A stretch of DNA of 26,566 bases from NCBI RefSeq assembly GCF_004168205.1, contig NZ_RCYB01000031.1:1-26566 (forward strand). The letters run 5' to 3'. Numbering within the stretch: position 1 is the first letter of the stretch; each line of letters begins with the position of its first letter. The notes under the pieces were generated by a model. It saw only the letters and a program-made list of their open reading frames with translations, made no database searches and had not been told where the DNA came from. Made by a program: the position numbers and the translations under genes. Source of the stretch: Catenibacterium sp. co_0103. Its GTDB lineage: Bacteria > Bacillota_I > Bacilli_A > Erysipelotrichales > Coprobacillaceae. Shown here in pieces: positions 6,114 to 14,804 of this stretch.

Positions 6114-7919
6114 ATGGTTGATCAGTCACTTATTAGAAACTTTTCAATTATCGCACATATTGACCATGGTAAGAGTACCCTTGCCGATAGAATTTTACAA
6201 TTAACTGGCACAGTAGCTGATCGTGATATGAAGGATCAGTTACTTGATGATATGGAACTTGAAAGAGAACGTGGTATTACAATCAAATTAAATGCAGTAT
6301 CTCTTTCATATACTGCAAAAGATGGTAAGACTTATCTTTTGCATCTTATTGATACACCGGGCCATGTTGATTTCTCTTATGAAGTATCACGTTCCCTTGC
6401 AGCTTGCGAAGGAGCTATTCTTGTAGTAGATGCGGCTCAGGGTGTAGAAGCACAGACTCTTGCGAATGTTTATCTTGCATTAGATAATAATTTAGAGATT
6501 CTTCCTGTTATTAATAAAATTGATCTTCCTAGTGCAGATCCTGATAGGGTTGCAGAAGAAGTAGAAGATTTAATTGGTCTTCCTGCAGATGATGCACCTC
6601 GTATTTCAGCTAAGACAGGCTTAAATGTTGACCAGGTACTAGAAGAGGTTGTAACTAAGATTCCTGCACCTAGTGGTGATATTAATAACCCTACACAGGC
6701 TTTAATCTTTGACTCTTTCTATGATGCGTATAGAGGTGTTATTATTCTTGTATGCGTTAAGGAAGGTAAGATTAGAGTAGGGGATCACATTCATTTTATG
6801 GCAAGTGATGCTGATTACGAAGTTGTAGAATGCGGTGTGCATACGCCTCGTGAAGTGAAAAAGGATGAACTAGTAACAGGCGAAGTAGGATGGATTGCAG
6901 CAAGTATCAAGTCTATATCTGATGTTCATGTAGGTGATACAGTTACTACTTTAGAAAATAAAGCATCAGAGCCGTTACCTGGTTATAGACGTATGAACCC
7001 AATGGTTTATTGTGGTCTTTATCCTATTGATAATGTTAAATATAAAGATTTACGTGAAGCACTTGAAAAGATTGCATTAAGTGACTCTTCACTTGTTTAT
7101 GAACCTGAAACATCTCAGGCTTTAGGATTTGGTTTCCGTTGTGGATTCCTTGGATTATTACATATGGATGTTATTGAAGAAAGACTAGAAAGAGAATTTG
7201 GTCTTGATTTAATTGCGACAGCACCATCTGTAATCTATAACGTTTATTTAAGTGATGGTTCTATGATTGAAATAGATAACCCAGCTTTATTGCCAGATCC
7301 AACAACAATTACACGTATTGAAGAACCTTATGTACGTGCAGCAATTATGACACCTGATGAATTTATTGGTCCTATTATGGAATTATGTCAGAACAAGCGT
7401 GGAGAATATGTAGATATTGAATATCTTGATGATACAAGAAGAAACGTTATTTATTATATTCCACTATCAGAAATTGTTTATGATTTCTTTGATAAATTAA
7501 AATCATGTACTCGTGGCTATGCTTCATTTGATTATGAATTACATGGTTATCGTGCAAGTAATTTAACAAAGATGGATATTCTTTTAAATGGTGAAGTAGT
7601 CGATGCATTATCTTCTATTGTTCATAAAGATTTTGCGTATGATCGAGGAAGAATCATCTGTGAGAAATTAAAGACTATTATTCCAAGACAGCAATTCGAG
7701 ATTCCGGTTCAGGCAGCTATTCAGGGACGTGTTATTGCTCGTACTAATATTAAGGCAATTAGAAAGAATGTCCTTGCAAAGTGTTATGGTGGGGATATTT
7801 CACGTAAGAAGAAACTTCTTGAAAAACAGAAAGAAGGTAAAAAGCGTATGAAGGCTGTAGGAAGTGTAGAAATTCCACAAGAAGCATTCATGGCTATTTT
7901 ATCTGTGGATGATGAATAG
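6114..7919 (+). CDS. lepA: Elongation factor 4 (LepA), ribosome-associated GTPase
   Basis: Translational GTPase that acts on the ribosome (back-translocation, initiation and ionic-stress roles have been described). 601 aa, the normal length. Seen: G1 A-H-I-D-H-G-K-S-T (14-22), effector segment R-E-R-G-I-T-I-K (51-58), G3 D-T-P-G-H (80-84), G4 N-K-I-D (134-137), and the LepA-specific C-terminal basic region [26 protein letters not shown] at 6101-6107. A terminator overlaps the stop. Confidence 0.97.
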   Translation: MVDQSLIRNFSIIAHIDHGKSTLADRILQLTGTVADRDMKDQLLDDMELERERGITIKLNAVSLSYTAKDGKTYLLHLIDTPGHVDFSYEVSRSLAACEGAILVVDAAQGVEAQTLANVYLALDNNLEILPVINKIDLPSADPDRVAEEVEDLIGLPADDAPRISAKTGLNVDQVLEEVVTKIPAPSGDINNPTQALIFDSFYDAYRGVIILVCVKEGKIRVGDHIHFMASDADYEVVECGVHTPREVKKDELVTGEVGWIAASIKSISDVHVGDTVTTLENKASEPLPGYRRMNPMVYCGLYPIDNVKYKDLREALEKIALSDSSLVYEPETSQALGFGFRCGFLGLLHMDVIEERLEREFGLDLIATAPSVIYNVYLSDGSMIEIDNPALLPDPTTITRIEEPYVRAAIMTPDEFIGPIMELCQNKRGEYVDIEYLDDTRRNVIYYIPLSEIVYDFFDKLKSCTRGYASFDYELHGYRASNLTKMDILLNGEVVDALSSIVHKDFAYDRGRIICEKLKTIIPRQQFEIPVQAAIQGRVIARTNIKAIRKNVLAKCYGGDISRKKKLLEKQKEGKKRMKAVGSVEIPQEAFMAILSVDDE

Positions 7920-7950
7920 GCAGAGTTATTTCTGCCTTTCTTTGTTTTTT
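7918..7950 (+). terminator. Intrinsic terminator after lepA
   Basis: AGGCAGA/TCTGCCT (7918-7924/7931-7937), a 6-nt loop, then a T-rich tail to 7950. The stem begins in the lepA stop codon. Confidence 0.85.
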
Positions 7951-7975
7951 CACACATTTGATTTTCTCTAATTAA

Positions 7976-8004
7976 TTGAAATGAAAAGAATATACATATA
8001 TAAT
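7976..8004 (+). promoter_or_regulatory. Sigma-A-type promoter of the PBP gene
   Basis: TTGAAA (7976-7981), a 17-bp spacer, then TATAAT (7999-8004). A near-consensus housekeeping promoter that gives a leader of about 20 nt carrying SD AGGTGG (8017-8022). Confidence 0.85.
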
Positions 8005-8029
8005 ATGAGAGAAAAAAGGTGGGATTTGA

Positions 8030-10102
8030 TTGTTTAGTAATAGACCGATAAAGTTTATTGGGCGAAAAGAAGCCCAGGAACAGGAACGTAATCAATTAGA
8101 TAATGTAGTTGCACGTCGTTTCTATATTATTATTGGCGTCGTTATTGTGATAGCAAGCATTTTTGCATTAAGACTTTTTTATATGCAGGTCAATAAGTCT
8201 GACTTTTATTCAGCAAAGCTAGAACAATATAGTACAAATACATTTGAAGTCGATGCATTACGTGGTGAAATAGTAGATAGAAACTATAATAAGCTTGTAT
8301 ATAATGAGAATGTAGTATGTGCAACTTATTATGCAGTCAAAGGAATTAAGGATGATGAAATCAAATCAATGGTTAATTTCTTGACTAAGAATTGTAATAT
8401 TGATATTTCTAGCGTGACTGAGAGAGAAAAGAAAGACTATCTGCTCATGAAGGATAAGAAGTTTGCAAAATCTCTTGTGTCAGAGGTAGAGAAAAAGGCT
8501 CTTGCAGCAAATGATGATGGAGATACCGAATATTATAATTTACAACTTAAACGAATCACAGATAGTGTATTAAAGAAGCACTTGAGTGATGATGATGTAC
8601 GTTATTATAAGCTTTATTATACGATTAAGAATTGTAAGAGTGGTTCTGCAGTGCTTCTTGAAAATATTAGTTATCAAGAAGCAAGTGTTATTGGTGAAAA
8701 CAATGACTTATTAAGAGGTATTCAGGTCACAAGTGATTGGAAACGTGCTTATACTGATGAGTCTACTTTAAAGAGTACACTAGGGAAGGTAACAACTAAG
8801 AAACAGGGGTTACCTGCTACTTTAAAGGATGAACTTCTTGCATTAGATTATAGTAATGACTCACGTGTAGGGACTTCAGGACTTGAAAGACAGTATGAAG
8901 ATATTTTAAGTGGTAATAAGTCAGTAATGACTTTAAAGTATGCAAGTGATGGAACACCAATCGTCAAAACAAAGAAACAGGGCAGCAGTGGTGAGAATAT
9001 TCAGTTAACGATTGACTGGGATATTCAGTCACAATTGACTCAGATGGTAGAACAGTGTCTTTATAATCATACAGCAGAAAGATATCAGCAGCATATTTAT
9101 TGTATAGTGATGGAACCTAAGACAGGTGATATTATTGCGTTAGTTGGTAAGGAATACAATAAGGAGAAAACACCTTATGAGATGAAGGATGCTACTTATC
9201 TTACTTATACAGGTGCTTATCGTATTGGTTCTACTATGAAGGGGGCTGTTATTTATGCCTGCTTCAAGAATAACATTATTAAAGCTAACCATTATGAAAC
9301 AGATACATCTGAAGGTTTAAAGATTGCTGGTACTAAAGCTAAGCATTCTTGGAATAAGAGTGGTTTTGGTAATATCAATGAAGTACAGGCATTGGCTTAT
9401 TCTTCTAATATTTATATGATGAAGATTATCATCAAGCTTGCTGGTGGTCATTATCAGTATGATAAACCAATTCATATTGATAAGAGTGCCTTTGCTAAAT
9501 TAAGAAATGCAGCAGGAGAATTAGGTTTAGGTGTTAAGACTGGTATTGATTTACCTTATGAAGCAGCGACTGGTCCTCGTGTAGAAGAAGATACTGCTGG
9601 TAAGCTTCTTGACTTCTCTATTGGTCAGTATGATACATATACACCATTACAGCTTGCTGTATATGCGTCTACTCTAACAAATAAAGGTGTCAAAGTGCAG
9701 CCACATCTTTATAAGAGTTCTTATAAGACAGATACATCTGGTAATATTGTGACTCTTAATACACATAAGAAGCATATAATGGATGATGTCTCAGAAGGTA
9801 ATGAAGATGCATTTAATCAGATTCAGGCTGGTATGAAAGCCGTAGTTACTTATGGTACTGCTGCAGGTTCTTTTGCTGGGTTCCAGTATGATATTTCTGC
9901 TAAATCAGGTACTGCAGAAGACTATACGCATACAGGTAATGTCGATCATCCTAACCATTTGTTTATATCATATGGTCCTAGTAAGGATCCACAGGTTGTC
10001 GTAGCTGTTCTTGAAGAAAGATTAAAGGGTGCAAATGATGCACCAAGTATTGCGAAAAAAGCATTTAGTCTTTATTTTGAAAAATATGGCTATAATAATT
10101 AA
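8030..10102 (+). CDS. Class B penicillin-binding protein (transpeptidase)
   Basis: Membrane-anchored DD-transpeptidase that cross-links peptidoglycan. 690 aa: cytoplasmic N-terminus, one transmembrane helix (about 31-50), a pedestal/dimerisation domain (about 75-320, starting at the A-L-R-G-E-I-V-D-R motif) and a transpeptidase domain (about 325-690). Catalytic motifs: S-T-M-K (Ser401, Lys404), S-S-N (458-460) and K-S-G-T (625-628). No glycosyltransferase domain and no PASTA repeats. Starts with TTG at 8030, supported by SD AGGTGG 7 nt upstream and by the absence of an earlier in-frame start. It could be the elongation (PBP2/PbpA) or division (FtsI) enzyme; no rod or div gene is nearby to decide. 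It has its own promoter and no obvious terminator before rpmG. Confidence 0.93.
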   Translation: MFSNRPIKFIGRKEAQEQERNQLDNVVARRFYIIIGVVIVIASIFALRLFYMQVNKSDFYSAKLEQYSTNTFEVDALRGEIVDRNYNKLVYNENVVCATYYAVKGIKDDEIKSMVNFLTKNCNIDISSVTEREKKDYLLMKDKKFAKSLVSEVEKKALAANDDGDTEYYNLQLKRITDSVLKKHLSDDDVRYYKLYYTIKNCKSGSAVLLENISYQEASVIGENNDLLRGIQVTSDWKRAYTDESTLKSTLGKVTTKKQGLPATLKDELLALDYSNDSRVGTSGLERQYEDILSGNKSVMTLKYASDGTPIVKTKKQGSSGENIQLTIDWDIQSQLTQMVEQCLYNHTAERYQQHIYCIVMEPKTGDIIALVGKEYNKEKTPYEMKDATYLTYTGAYRIGSTMKGAVIYACFKNNIIKANHYETDTSEGLKIAGTKAKHSWNKSGFGNINEVQALAYSSNIYMMKIIIKLAGGHYQYDKPIHIDKSAFAKLRNAAGELGLGVKTGIDLPYEAATGPRVEEDTAGKLLDFSIGQYDTYTPLQLAVYASTLTNKGVKVQPHLYKSSYKTDTSGNIVTLNTHKKHIMDDVSEGNEDAFNQIQAGMKAVVTYGTAAGSFAGFQYDISAKSGTAEDYTHTGNVDHPNHLFISYGPSKDPQVVVAVLEERLKGANDAPSIAKKAFSLYFEKYGYNN

Positions 10103-10131
10103 AAAAAGAACTAGTAATTTATGAATTTATA

Positions 10132-10140
10132 TGATATTAT
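10132..10140 (+). promoter_or_regulatory. Extended -10 promoter for rpmG
   Basis: TGATATTAT: TATTAT (10135-10140) with TG at the extended position, followed by SD GGAGGTG before the rpmG start. No good -35 is seen, so it may only supplement read-through from the PBP gene. Confidence 0.5.
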
Positions 10141-10173
10141 ATTGAAGCAAACTTATTTGGAGGTGTAATATTC

Positions 10174-10323
10174 ATGAGAGATAATATTATCTTAAAGTGT
10201 ACAGAATGTGGTGAAGAAAACTATATCAACACAAAGAATAAAAAGAGTCATCCTGAAAGGGTTGAATTTAAAAAATATTGTCCAAGATGTAACAAGAAAA
10301 CTGTTCATAAGGAAAAGAAATAA
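10174..10323 (+). CDS. rpmG: 50S ribosomal protein L33
   Basis: A 49-aa gene. The product is a small basic protein of the large ribosomal subunit near the E site. It has two C-x-x-C pairs, C-T-E-C (Cys9, Cys12) and C-P-R-C (Cys36, Cys39), so it is the zinc-binding (C+) form of L33; the family also has a zinc-free form that is induced under zinc limitation. The Y-I-N-T-K-N-K and E-F-K-K-Y-C-P-R-C stretches are typical. SD GGAGGTG lies 8 nt before the ATG. The stop codon is built into the terminator stem. Confidence 0.95.
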   Translation: MRDNIILKCTECGEENYINTKNKKSHPERVEFKKYCPRCNKKTVHKEKK

Positions 10324-10344
10324 GCCTCAAGGCTTATTTTTTTT
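10318..10344 (+). terminator. Intrinsic terminator after rpmG
   Basis: AAATAAGCC/GGCTTATTT (10318-10326/10331-10339) with a TCAA loop and T run to 10344. It contains the rpmG stop codon. Confidence 0.9.
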
Positions 10345-10362
10345 ATACAGGGAGGAAATTGT

Positions 10363-10968
10363 ATGATAAAAAGAATAGTAGTAGGTCCTATTCAAGAGAA
10401 TTGTTATATTGTGAGTTTTGGTTCGAATTGTGTTATTATTGATCCTGGAGATGAACCAAAGAGTATTATTGAAGAAACAGCACAGTTAGATGTTAAAGGA
10501 ATTCTTATTACACATGGCCATTATGATCATATTGGCGCAGTAAATGAATTAAGAGATTATTATCATACAAATGTCTATGCAACAGAAGATGCAAAAGACA
10601 TGATGCTTGATTGGGATGAGAATCTATCAGTGATGCTTGGTGGAGAAAAGTATATTGTAGATGATGTAATAGCCATCGAAGACAGCATTACATTGGGTGA
10701 AATGTACTTTGGAATTTATAAAACACCTGGACATGCAAAAGGAAGTTGTCTTTATTATTATGCAAAAGAGGATGCGTTATTTACAGGTGATACATTATTT
10801 AAAGGTGGCTGTGGAAGAGTTGATTTTCCTACAGGAGATAAGTTCTCTTTAATAAAATCTTTATCTCGTATAAAGAATCTTGACTTAGATGCAGATGTTT
10901 ATCCTGGCCATGGACCGGAGTCAACTCTCTCTTTTGAAAAGAAAAATAACCCATTTTTGTCTTTTTAA
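10363..10968 (+). CDS. MBL-fold metallo-hydrolase (glyoxalase II-like)
   Basis: 201-aa stand-alone metallo-beta-lactamase-fold hydrolase, cytoplasmic. All metal ligands are visible: T-H-G-H-Y-D-H (His51, His53, Asp55, His56), G-H-A-K-G-S (His124), F-T-G-D-T-L-F (Asp143) and P-G-H-G (His183). This is the binuclear site of the YqgX/glyoxalase II group, which hydrolyses thioesters of small thiols; the C-terminal substrate-binding domain of true glyoxalase II is absent. The substrate is therefore uncertain. SD GGGAGG lies about 7 nt before the ATG. No promoter of its own is evident after the rpmG terminator, so expression may come from read-through. Confidence 0.9.
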   Translation: MIKRIVVGPIQENCYIVSFGSNCVIIDPGDEPKSIIEETAQLDVKGILITHGHYDHIGAVNELRDYYHTNVYATEDAKDMMLDWDENLSVMLGGEKYIVDDVIAIEDSITLGEMYFGIYKTPGHAKGSCLYYYAKEDALFTGDTLFKGGCGRVDFPTGDKFSLIKSLSRIKNLDLDADVYPGHGPESTLSFEKKNNPFLSF

Positions 10969-11032
10969 GGTAAAAACAGTGTTGTTTAAAGCGAAATATA
11001 AAGAATATAAATATTTAGGTATATAATGTTTT

Positions 11033-11136
11033 TGAAGTGGATTATAACTATATGATTTTCCCTCATGTATATGAGTTCTACATTCTCATTGTCCATTTCA
11101 ATTGTCCTCTATGCCCTGAAATAGAGGACTTTTTTT
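11033..11136 (+). ncRNA. Candidate small structured RNA with its own terminator
   Basis: An island of about 100 nt between two genes. A -10-like TATAAT (11022-11027) precedes it, though without a good -35. A 10-bp stem (11032-11041 with 11092-11101, one G-U) encloses a region where ATGAG (11071-11075) can pair with either CTCAT at 11062-11066 or CTCAT at 11085-11089. It ends in a perfect 9-bp terminator stem (11104-11112/11121-11129) and seven T. The downstream gene has its own promoter after this terminator, so this looks like an independent RNA rather than a leader. No match to SRP RNA, 6S, tmRNA or a riboswitch class that I know. It could alternatively be just a distant terminator for the upstream hydrolase gene. 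Confidence 0.5.
11104..11136 (+). terminator. Intrinsic terminator ending the candidate RNA
   Basis: GTCCTCTAT/ATAGAGGAC, a perfect 9-bp stem with an 8-nt loop and T7 (11130-11136). It lies 136 nt beyond the upstream stop codon. Confidence 0.85.
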
Positions 11137-11137
11137 G

Positions 11138-11166
11138 TTGGCAATTAATGCGCTTTCAATTATAAT
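11138..11166 (+). promoter_or_regulatory. Sigma-A-type promoter of the cyclophilin gene
   Basis: TTGGCA (11138-11143), 17-bp spacer, TATAAT (11161-11166), immediately downstream of the terminator. SD GGAGG follows a few bases later. Confidence 0.85.
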
Positions 11167-11186
11167 AAATGATGGAGGTTTAAAAG

Positions 11187-12053
11187 ATGAAGAAGTTAAT
11201 ACGTATAATTCTTGCTTTGGCTATAGGTTCTACTCTTATTGGATGTTCTTCTAAGCCAGGAGGTACTATTGATTTAACGAGTCATATTAAAGTATCAATC
11301 AAAGGGTTTAATGGAAAAGGAGAAGTTTATATCGATAATAATACAAAGTACGATAAAACGGATTCAGATATTAGAGACTTTGTAGCTGATATAGAATATA
11401 CTTTAGAGAATGGAACAAATGGTGCTCTTTCTAATGGTGATGAAATTACTATTAAAGCGAAATATTCTAAATCTAAGGCAAAAGATTTAGGATTGACTAT
11501 TAAGAATCCGACTAAGAAGGTAAAAGTATCCGGACTAAAGGATTTATTAACAGGCTATTATGATTGTGAAATCAAAGTCAAGAACTATGGTTCAATTAAA
11601 TTGAAGTTAGATGCGAATACTGCACCTATTACAGTGAGCAACTTTGTAGGTCTTGCGAATGATGGTTTCTATAAAGGTTTAACATTCCATCGTATTATTA
11701 AAGGATTCATGATTCAGGGTGGTGACCCTAATGGTGATGGTACTGGAGGATCTAAACAAACAATTAAAGGTGAATTCACTGCCAATGGTGTTGATAATCC
11801 AATAAAACATACAAGAGGTGTTATTTCAATGGCGAGAAGTCAGTCATATGATAGTGCGAGTAGTCAGTTTTTTATCATGCATGAAGATGCACCTTCATTA
11901 GATGGTCAATATGCAGCATTTGGATGTGCTTATTCAGGTATGGATATTGTTGATAAGATCTGTGATGACGTAAAGACAGAAGACAGCAATGGAACTGTTT
12001 CTAAAAAGAACCAGCCAGTCATTGAAAGTATTACATGTAAAAAGATTCAGTAA
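11187..12053 (+). CDS. Cyclophilin-type peptidyl-prolyl isomerase lipoprotein
   Basis: Cell-surface foldase, 288 aa. Signal peptide with lipobox L-I-G-C (Cys20), so membrane-anchored on the outside. Residues about 30-118 form a separate region with the pattern I-K-G-F-N-G-K-G … L-S-N-G-D-E-I-T-I-K … K-V-S-G-L, which resembles a domain repeated in Firmicutes surface proteins. Residues about 125-288 are the cyclophilin domain: F-H-R-I-I-K-G-F-M-I-Q-G-G-D (catalytic Arg169), S-Q-F-F-I (226-230) and L-D-G-Q-Y-A-A-F-G (238-246). Probably catalyses proline isomerisation in exported proteins, filling the niche PrsA (a parvulin) has elsewhere. It has its own promoter and terminator, so it is monocistronic. 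Confidence 0.93.
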   Translation: MKKLIRIILALAIGSTLIGCSSKPGGTIDLTSHIKVSIKGFNGKGEVYIDNNTKYDKTDSDIRDFVADIEYTLENGTNGALSNGDEITIKAKYSKSKAKDLGLTIKNPTKKVKVSGLKDLLTGYYDCEIKVKNYGSIKLKLDANTAPITVSNFVGLANDGFYKGLTFHRIIKGFMIQGGDPNGDGTGGSKQTIKGEFTANGVDNPIKHTRGVISMARSQSYDSASSQFFIMHEDAPSLDGQYAAFGCAYSGMDIVDKICDDVKTEDSNGTVSKKNQPVIESITCKKIQ

Positions 12054-12073
12054 TTTTTGCTGAATCTTTTTTT
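12039..12073 (+). terminator. Intrinsic terminator after the cyclophilin gene
   Basis: A 12-bp stem AAAAAGATTCAG/CTGAATCTTTTT (12039-12050/12060-12071) with a 9-nt loop and T tail, overlapping the end of the coding sequence. Confidence 0.85.
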
Positions 12074-12127
12074 ATTTTATGAGAAAAATGGGATTCAAAT
12101 ATGTATGTAATAGTAGGAGGTTATTTT

Positions 12128-13117
12128 ATGGATGAACTATTTGAAACCATTTTTTTCAAAGCTCTGAAGGCAGACTCTACAGATATCCATTTTAAGCTGA
12201 CAGATCATTTGAGTATTCAATTCAGAGTATTTGGAGAGTTACAGCCTTATCAGGAGTATGAAAAGACAATAGGGGCTAAAATCATGAATTATTTGAAATA
12301 TAAGTCTTTTATTAACGTGAATTATAAGATGGTTCCTCAAACAGGTGCTTTTCATTATTATCTGAATGAGCATATCTATTTCTTACGTGTCTCTTATTTG
12401 CCAGGTATGGATTTTGAAAGTATTGTTATTAGAATACTGAATAATCACGAAAACATTACTATTAATGAAATCTCAGAAATAGATGATTTTACTTTCTACC
12501 TCAATGAGGTATGTTATCAAAAGTCAGGGTTATTTTTAGTGGCAGGTGCAACTGGATCAGGTAAATCTACAACTTTATATGCGATTTTAGATAAGATTAT
12601 AGAAATGGGTGGAAGAAATGTAGTCACGCTAGAGGATCCTATTGAAATAGTAAAGGAACATTGTTTACAGATTGAGATGAATGAAAGCATGGGAATAGAC
12701 TATTATAATTCATTGAAACAGATTTTAAGACATGATCCAGATGTAATAATGATTGGTGAAATAAGAGACGAGAAGACAGCAAAACTGGCTATTACATGTG
12801 CTTTGACAGGACATCTGGTATTATCTACTATTCATGCGAGTAATTCTCTACTAGTTATTAAGAGAATGTTGAATTTAGGTATTAATGAAACGGATTTAGA
12901 AGATGTACTTATAGGTGTAGTAACTCAGCGTATTAAATATGATAGAAGAAATAGAAAGGTCATTATACTTCCCGAAACAATGAATAGGAACCAAATTAAA
13001 ACATATTTTCTTGATCATACTGTCAGCTATCCATCATTTAAGGATAATGCACTTATGCTTATTAAAGAGAAGCATTGTGATCAATATTTGTTTAAGGATG
13101 AACTAAATGGACAATGA
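12128..13117 (+). CDS. comGA: Competence pseudopilus assembly ATPase ComGA
   Basis: Secretion/type IV pilus-type ATPase that powers the competence pseudopilus for DNA uptake, at the inner face of the membrane. 329 aa from ATG 12128; an earlier in-frame ATG (12101) lacks an SD, whereas AGGAGG (12115-12120) sits 7 nt before 12128. Seen: Walker A G-A-T-G-S-G-K-S-T (140-148), Asp box L-E-D-P-I-E (168-173), Walker B V-I-M-I-G-E-I-R-D (206-214) and His box (His229, His236). The tetracysteine zinc site of longer GspE ATPases is absent, as in ComGA. First gene of a seven-gene operon; no clear promoter is visible between the terminator and the start. Confidence 0.95.
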   Translation: MDELFETIFFKALKADSTDIHFKLTDHLSIQFRVFGELQPYQEYEKTIGAKIMNYLKYKSFINVNYKMVPQTGAFHYYLNEHIYFLRVSYLPGMDFESIVIRILNNHENITINEISEIDDFTFYLNEVCYQKSGLFLVAGATGSGKSTTLYAILDKIIEMGGRNVVTLEDPIEIVKEHCLQIEMNESMGIDYYNSLKQILRHDPDVIMIGEIRDEKTAKLAITCALTGHLVLSTIHASNSLLVIKRMLNLGINETDLEDVLIGVVTQRIKYDRRNRKVIILPETMNRNQIKTYFLDHTVSYPSFKDNALMLIKEKHCDQYLFKDELNGQ

Positions 13118-14105
13118 TCTATTGTTTCTAGAAAACCTTTCTAATTTACTTGAGCAGGGTTATGGCATAGAAGAAACATTACTTATTTGTAAAGATATCA
13201 ATAGTCATCCCAGCATTGATACAATACTACAGAAAATATATGATGGGGAAGACTTCACAGACGCTTTATTAGACCCACATCTACCAAGATTATTTATTGA
13301 ATTCTTTACCTTCTTTTCTATGCGTTCTACTATTTCTGATGCAATTAAGAATAGCTTAAAGATCTATAATGAAATAATTTCGATAAGAAAGAAATTAACG
13401 GCACAGATGACTTATCCTTTGATTTTGATTGTATTTTTGCTTTTTTTCTCATTATTTGCGACATTTATTCTCTTCCCAAAAGTGACATCGTTATTTAGTT
13501 CATTTGGAATGAATCCATCTTTGAGCTTCAGTATTCTGTTCTTTATTATTCGTTTGATTCCTATTCTTGTAATCGGTATATTAGTTGCACTTATTGTTTC
13601 TTTCGTTTATTTTCTTATCGCACTTAAGCAAAAGAAGTATTGGATTATTGAGCGTTTTCTTAAAGTTCCTTTTTTGAAAAAGTACATTCAAAAGTATTTC
13701 ACATTTAAGTTCTGTCTTTATTTTAATGAGTTATTAGAAGATCACATTGATTCTAATACAATTATAACTATGCTGAATGAGAATATGACTCAGAGTGATA
13801 TTAAGATAGTATTATATGAGATTTATACAAGATTAAAGGAAGGAGAGCAATTAGAAAATATTATTGATGGTTTTCCTTATTTTGATCATCTCTTTGTATC
13901 TATGTATAAGATGTATTTAAAGAATCCTGAAGAAATAGGCTCAATGAGGGGTTATTTAGATATTTCTCAGGAACAGATTACATATGCAGTGAACAAGTTT
14001 ACTAAATTCTTTGTACCTATTGTTTATGGTTTTGTCGCATTTTTCGTCATCACTATTTATGTAGCGGTTATTATTCCGATGATGAATGTTATTGGAGATA
14101 TTTAG
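13107..14105 (+). CDS. comGB: Competence pseudopilus membrane platform protein ComGB
   Basis: GspF/PilC-type polytopic platform protein that transmits ATPase motion to the growing pseudopilus. 332 aa with two type-II-secretion-F repeats; hydrophobic segments at about 103-125, 140-173 and 300-328. The gene overlaps comGA by 11 nt and comGC follows after 8 bp, so the operon is tightly coupled. Sequence identity to B. subtilis ComGB looks low, as usual for this family, and the assignment rests on topology and position. Confidence 0.9.
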   Translation: MDNDLLFLENLSNLLEQGYGIEETLLICKDINSHPSIDTILQKIYDGEDFTDALLDPHLPRLFIEFFTFFSMRSTISDAIKNSLKIYNEIISIRKKLTAQMTYPLILIVFLLFFSLFATFILFPKVTSLFSSFGMNPSLSFSILFFIIRLIPILVIGILVALIVSFVYFLIALKQKKYWIIERFLKVPFLKKYIQKYFTFKFCLYFNELLEDHIDSNTIITMLNENMTQSDIKIVLYEIYTRLKEGEQLENIIDGFPYFDHLFVSMYKMYLKNPEEIGSMRGYLDISQEQITYAVNKFTKFFVPIVYGFVAFFVITIYVAVIIPMMNVIGDI

Positions 14106-14113
14106 GAGGTTCT

Positions 14114-14419
14114 ATGAAAAATAATAAAGCAGGTTTTACTTTAATCGAAATGATATTCTGTATTTCCGTTATTCTTGTGATTTTATTACTTGTTATTCCT
14201 AATGTTACAAGTAAGAATAATGTAGTAAAAGGCAAAGGATGTGAAGCGCAGGTGGAAGTTGTTAATTCACAGATTATACTTTATCAGATAGAACATGATG
14301 AATTACCTACAAGTATTTCTCAATTAACATCTGGTTCTAATCCTTATCTCACTCAAAAACAGGCTACATGTCCAAATGGAAAATCTATTTATATATCAAA
14401 TGGACAAGCTTATGTATAA
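14114..14419 (+). CDS. comGC: Major competence pseudopilin ComGC
   Basis: Main subunit of the DNA-uptake pseudopilus, processed by a prepilin peptidase (ComC, not in this window). 101 aa. Leader M-K-N-N-K-A-G with cleavage before F-T-L-I-E-M (Gly7/Phe8; Glu12 is the +5 glutamate), then a hydrophobic helix to about residue 30. Cys43 and Cys86 could form the intramolecular disulfide known in B. subtilis ComGC; Cys16 is inside the helix. SD AGGAGG lies 4-5 nt before the ATG. The last 8 nt overlap comGD. Confidence 0.95.
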   Translation: MKNNKAGFTLIEMIFCISVILVILLLVIPNVTSKNNVVKGKGCEAQVEVVNSQIILYQIEHDELPTSISQLTSGSNPYLTQKQATCPNGKSIYISNGQAYV

Positions 14420-14804
14420 GAAGGGATTTACAGTTATCGAGATGTTATTTGTTTTGTCTATTACAATCTTTTTATCATCACTTTGTATGACTATGCATAC
14501 ACGTACAATTAATGAACAAGAAGAAATAGCGCTTATTAAAGCCATGTTTGATGAAGCAAGAGCAATGGCTATAGTAGAAAAAGATACAGTAAAGGTATCA
14601 GTTTCTAATCATCGTATTGATTTGATTGGAAAGGAAAATAAGACATTGAATCTAGAGGAAGGCTATCAGTTTCTTACAAATCATACATTTACATATAATG
14701 ATCATGGGCGTATTAAAATAGCCAAGACTCTTGTTTTAAAAACACCTCATCATACAAGAAAGTTTGTGTTTCAGTTAGGAAGTGGTGCTTATTATGTTAC
14801 TTAA
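14412..14804 (+). CDS. comGD: Competence minor pseudopilin ComGD
   Basis: Minor pseudopilin, 130 aa from ATG 14412. An in-frame ATG at 14376 would add 12 residues before the prepilin leader, which is unlikely, because M-Y-K-K-G cut before F-T-V-I-E-M is a perfect class III signal. The hydrophobic helix (about 6-30) is followed by a beta-rich domain with H-x-x-x-x-I-D-L and a terminal K-F-V-F-Q-L-G-S-G, typical of GspH/ComGD. It overlaps comGC by 8 nt and comGE by 11 nt. Confidence 0.88.
   Translation: MYKKGFTVIEMLFVLSITIFLSSLCMTMHTRTINEQEEIALIKAMFDEARAMAIVEKDTVKVSVSNHRIDLIGKENKTLNLEEGYQFLTNHTFTYNDHGRIKIAKTLVLKTPHHTRKFVFQLGSGAYYVT

Noticed and set aside
7784..8095. Minus-strand ORF over the lepA end and its terminator
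   Set aside because: It crosses a terminator and a good + strand promoter; composition is that of a shadow frame.
11020..11140. Purine, preQ1 or T-box riboswitch before the cyclophilin gene
   Set aside because: Conserved core sequences are not present, and a consensus promoter lies between the terminator and the gene, so it cannot control that gene by attenuation.
12101..12127. Upstream ATG for comGA at 12101
   Set aside because: It has no SD and adds nine atypical residues; AGGAGG is correctly placed for ATG 12128.
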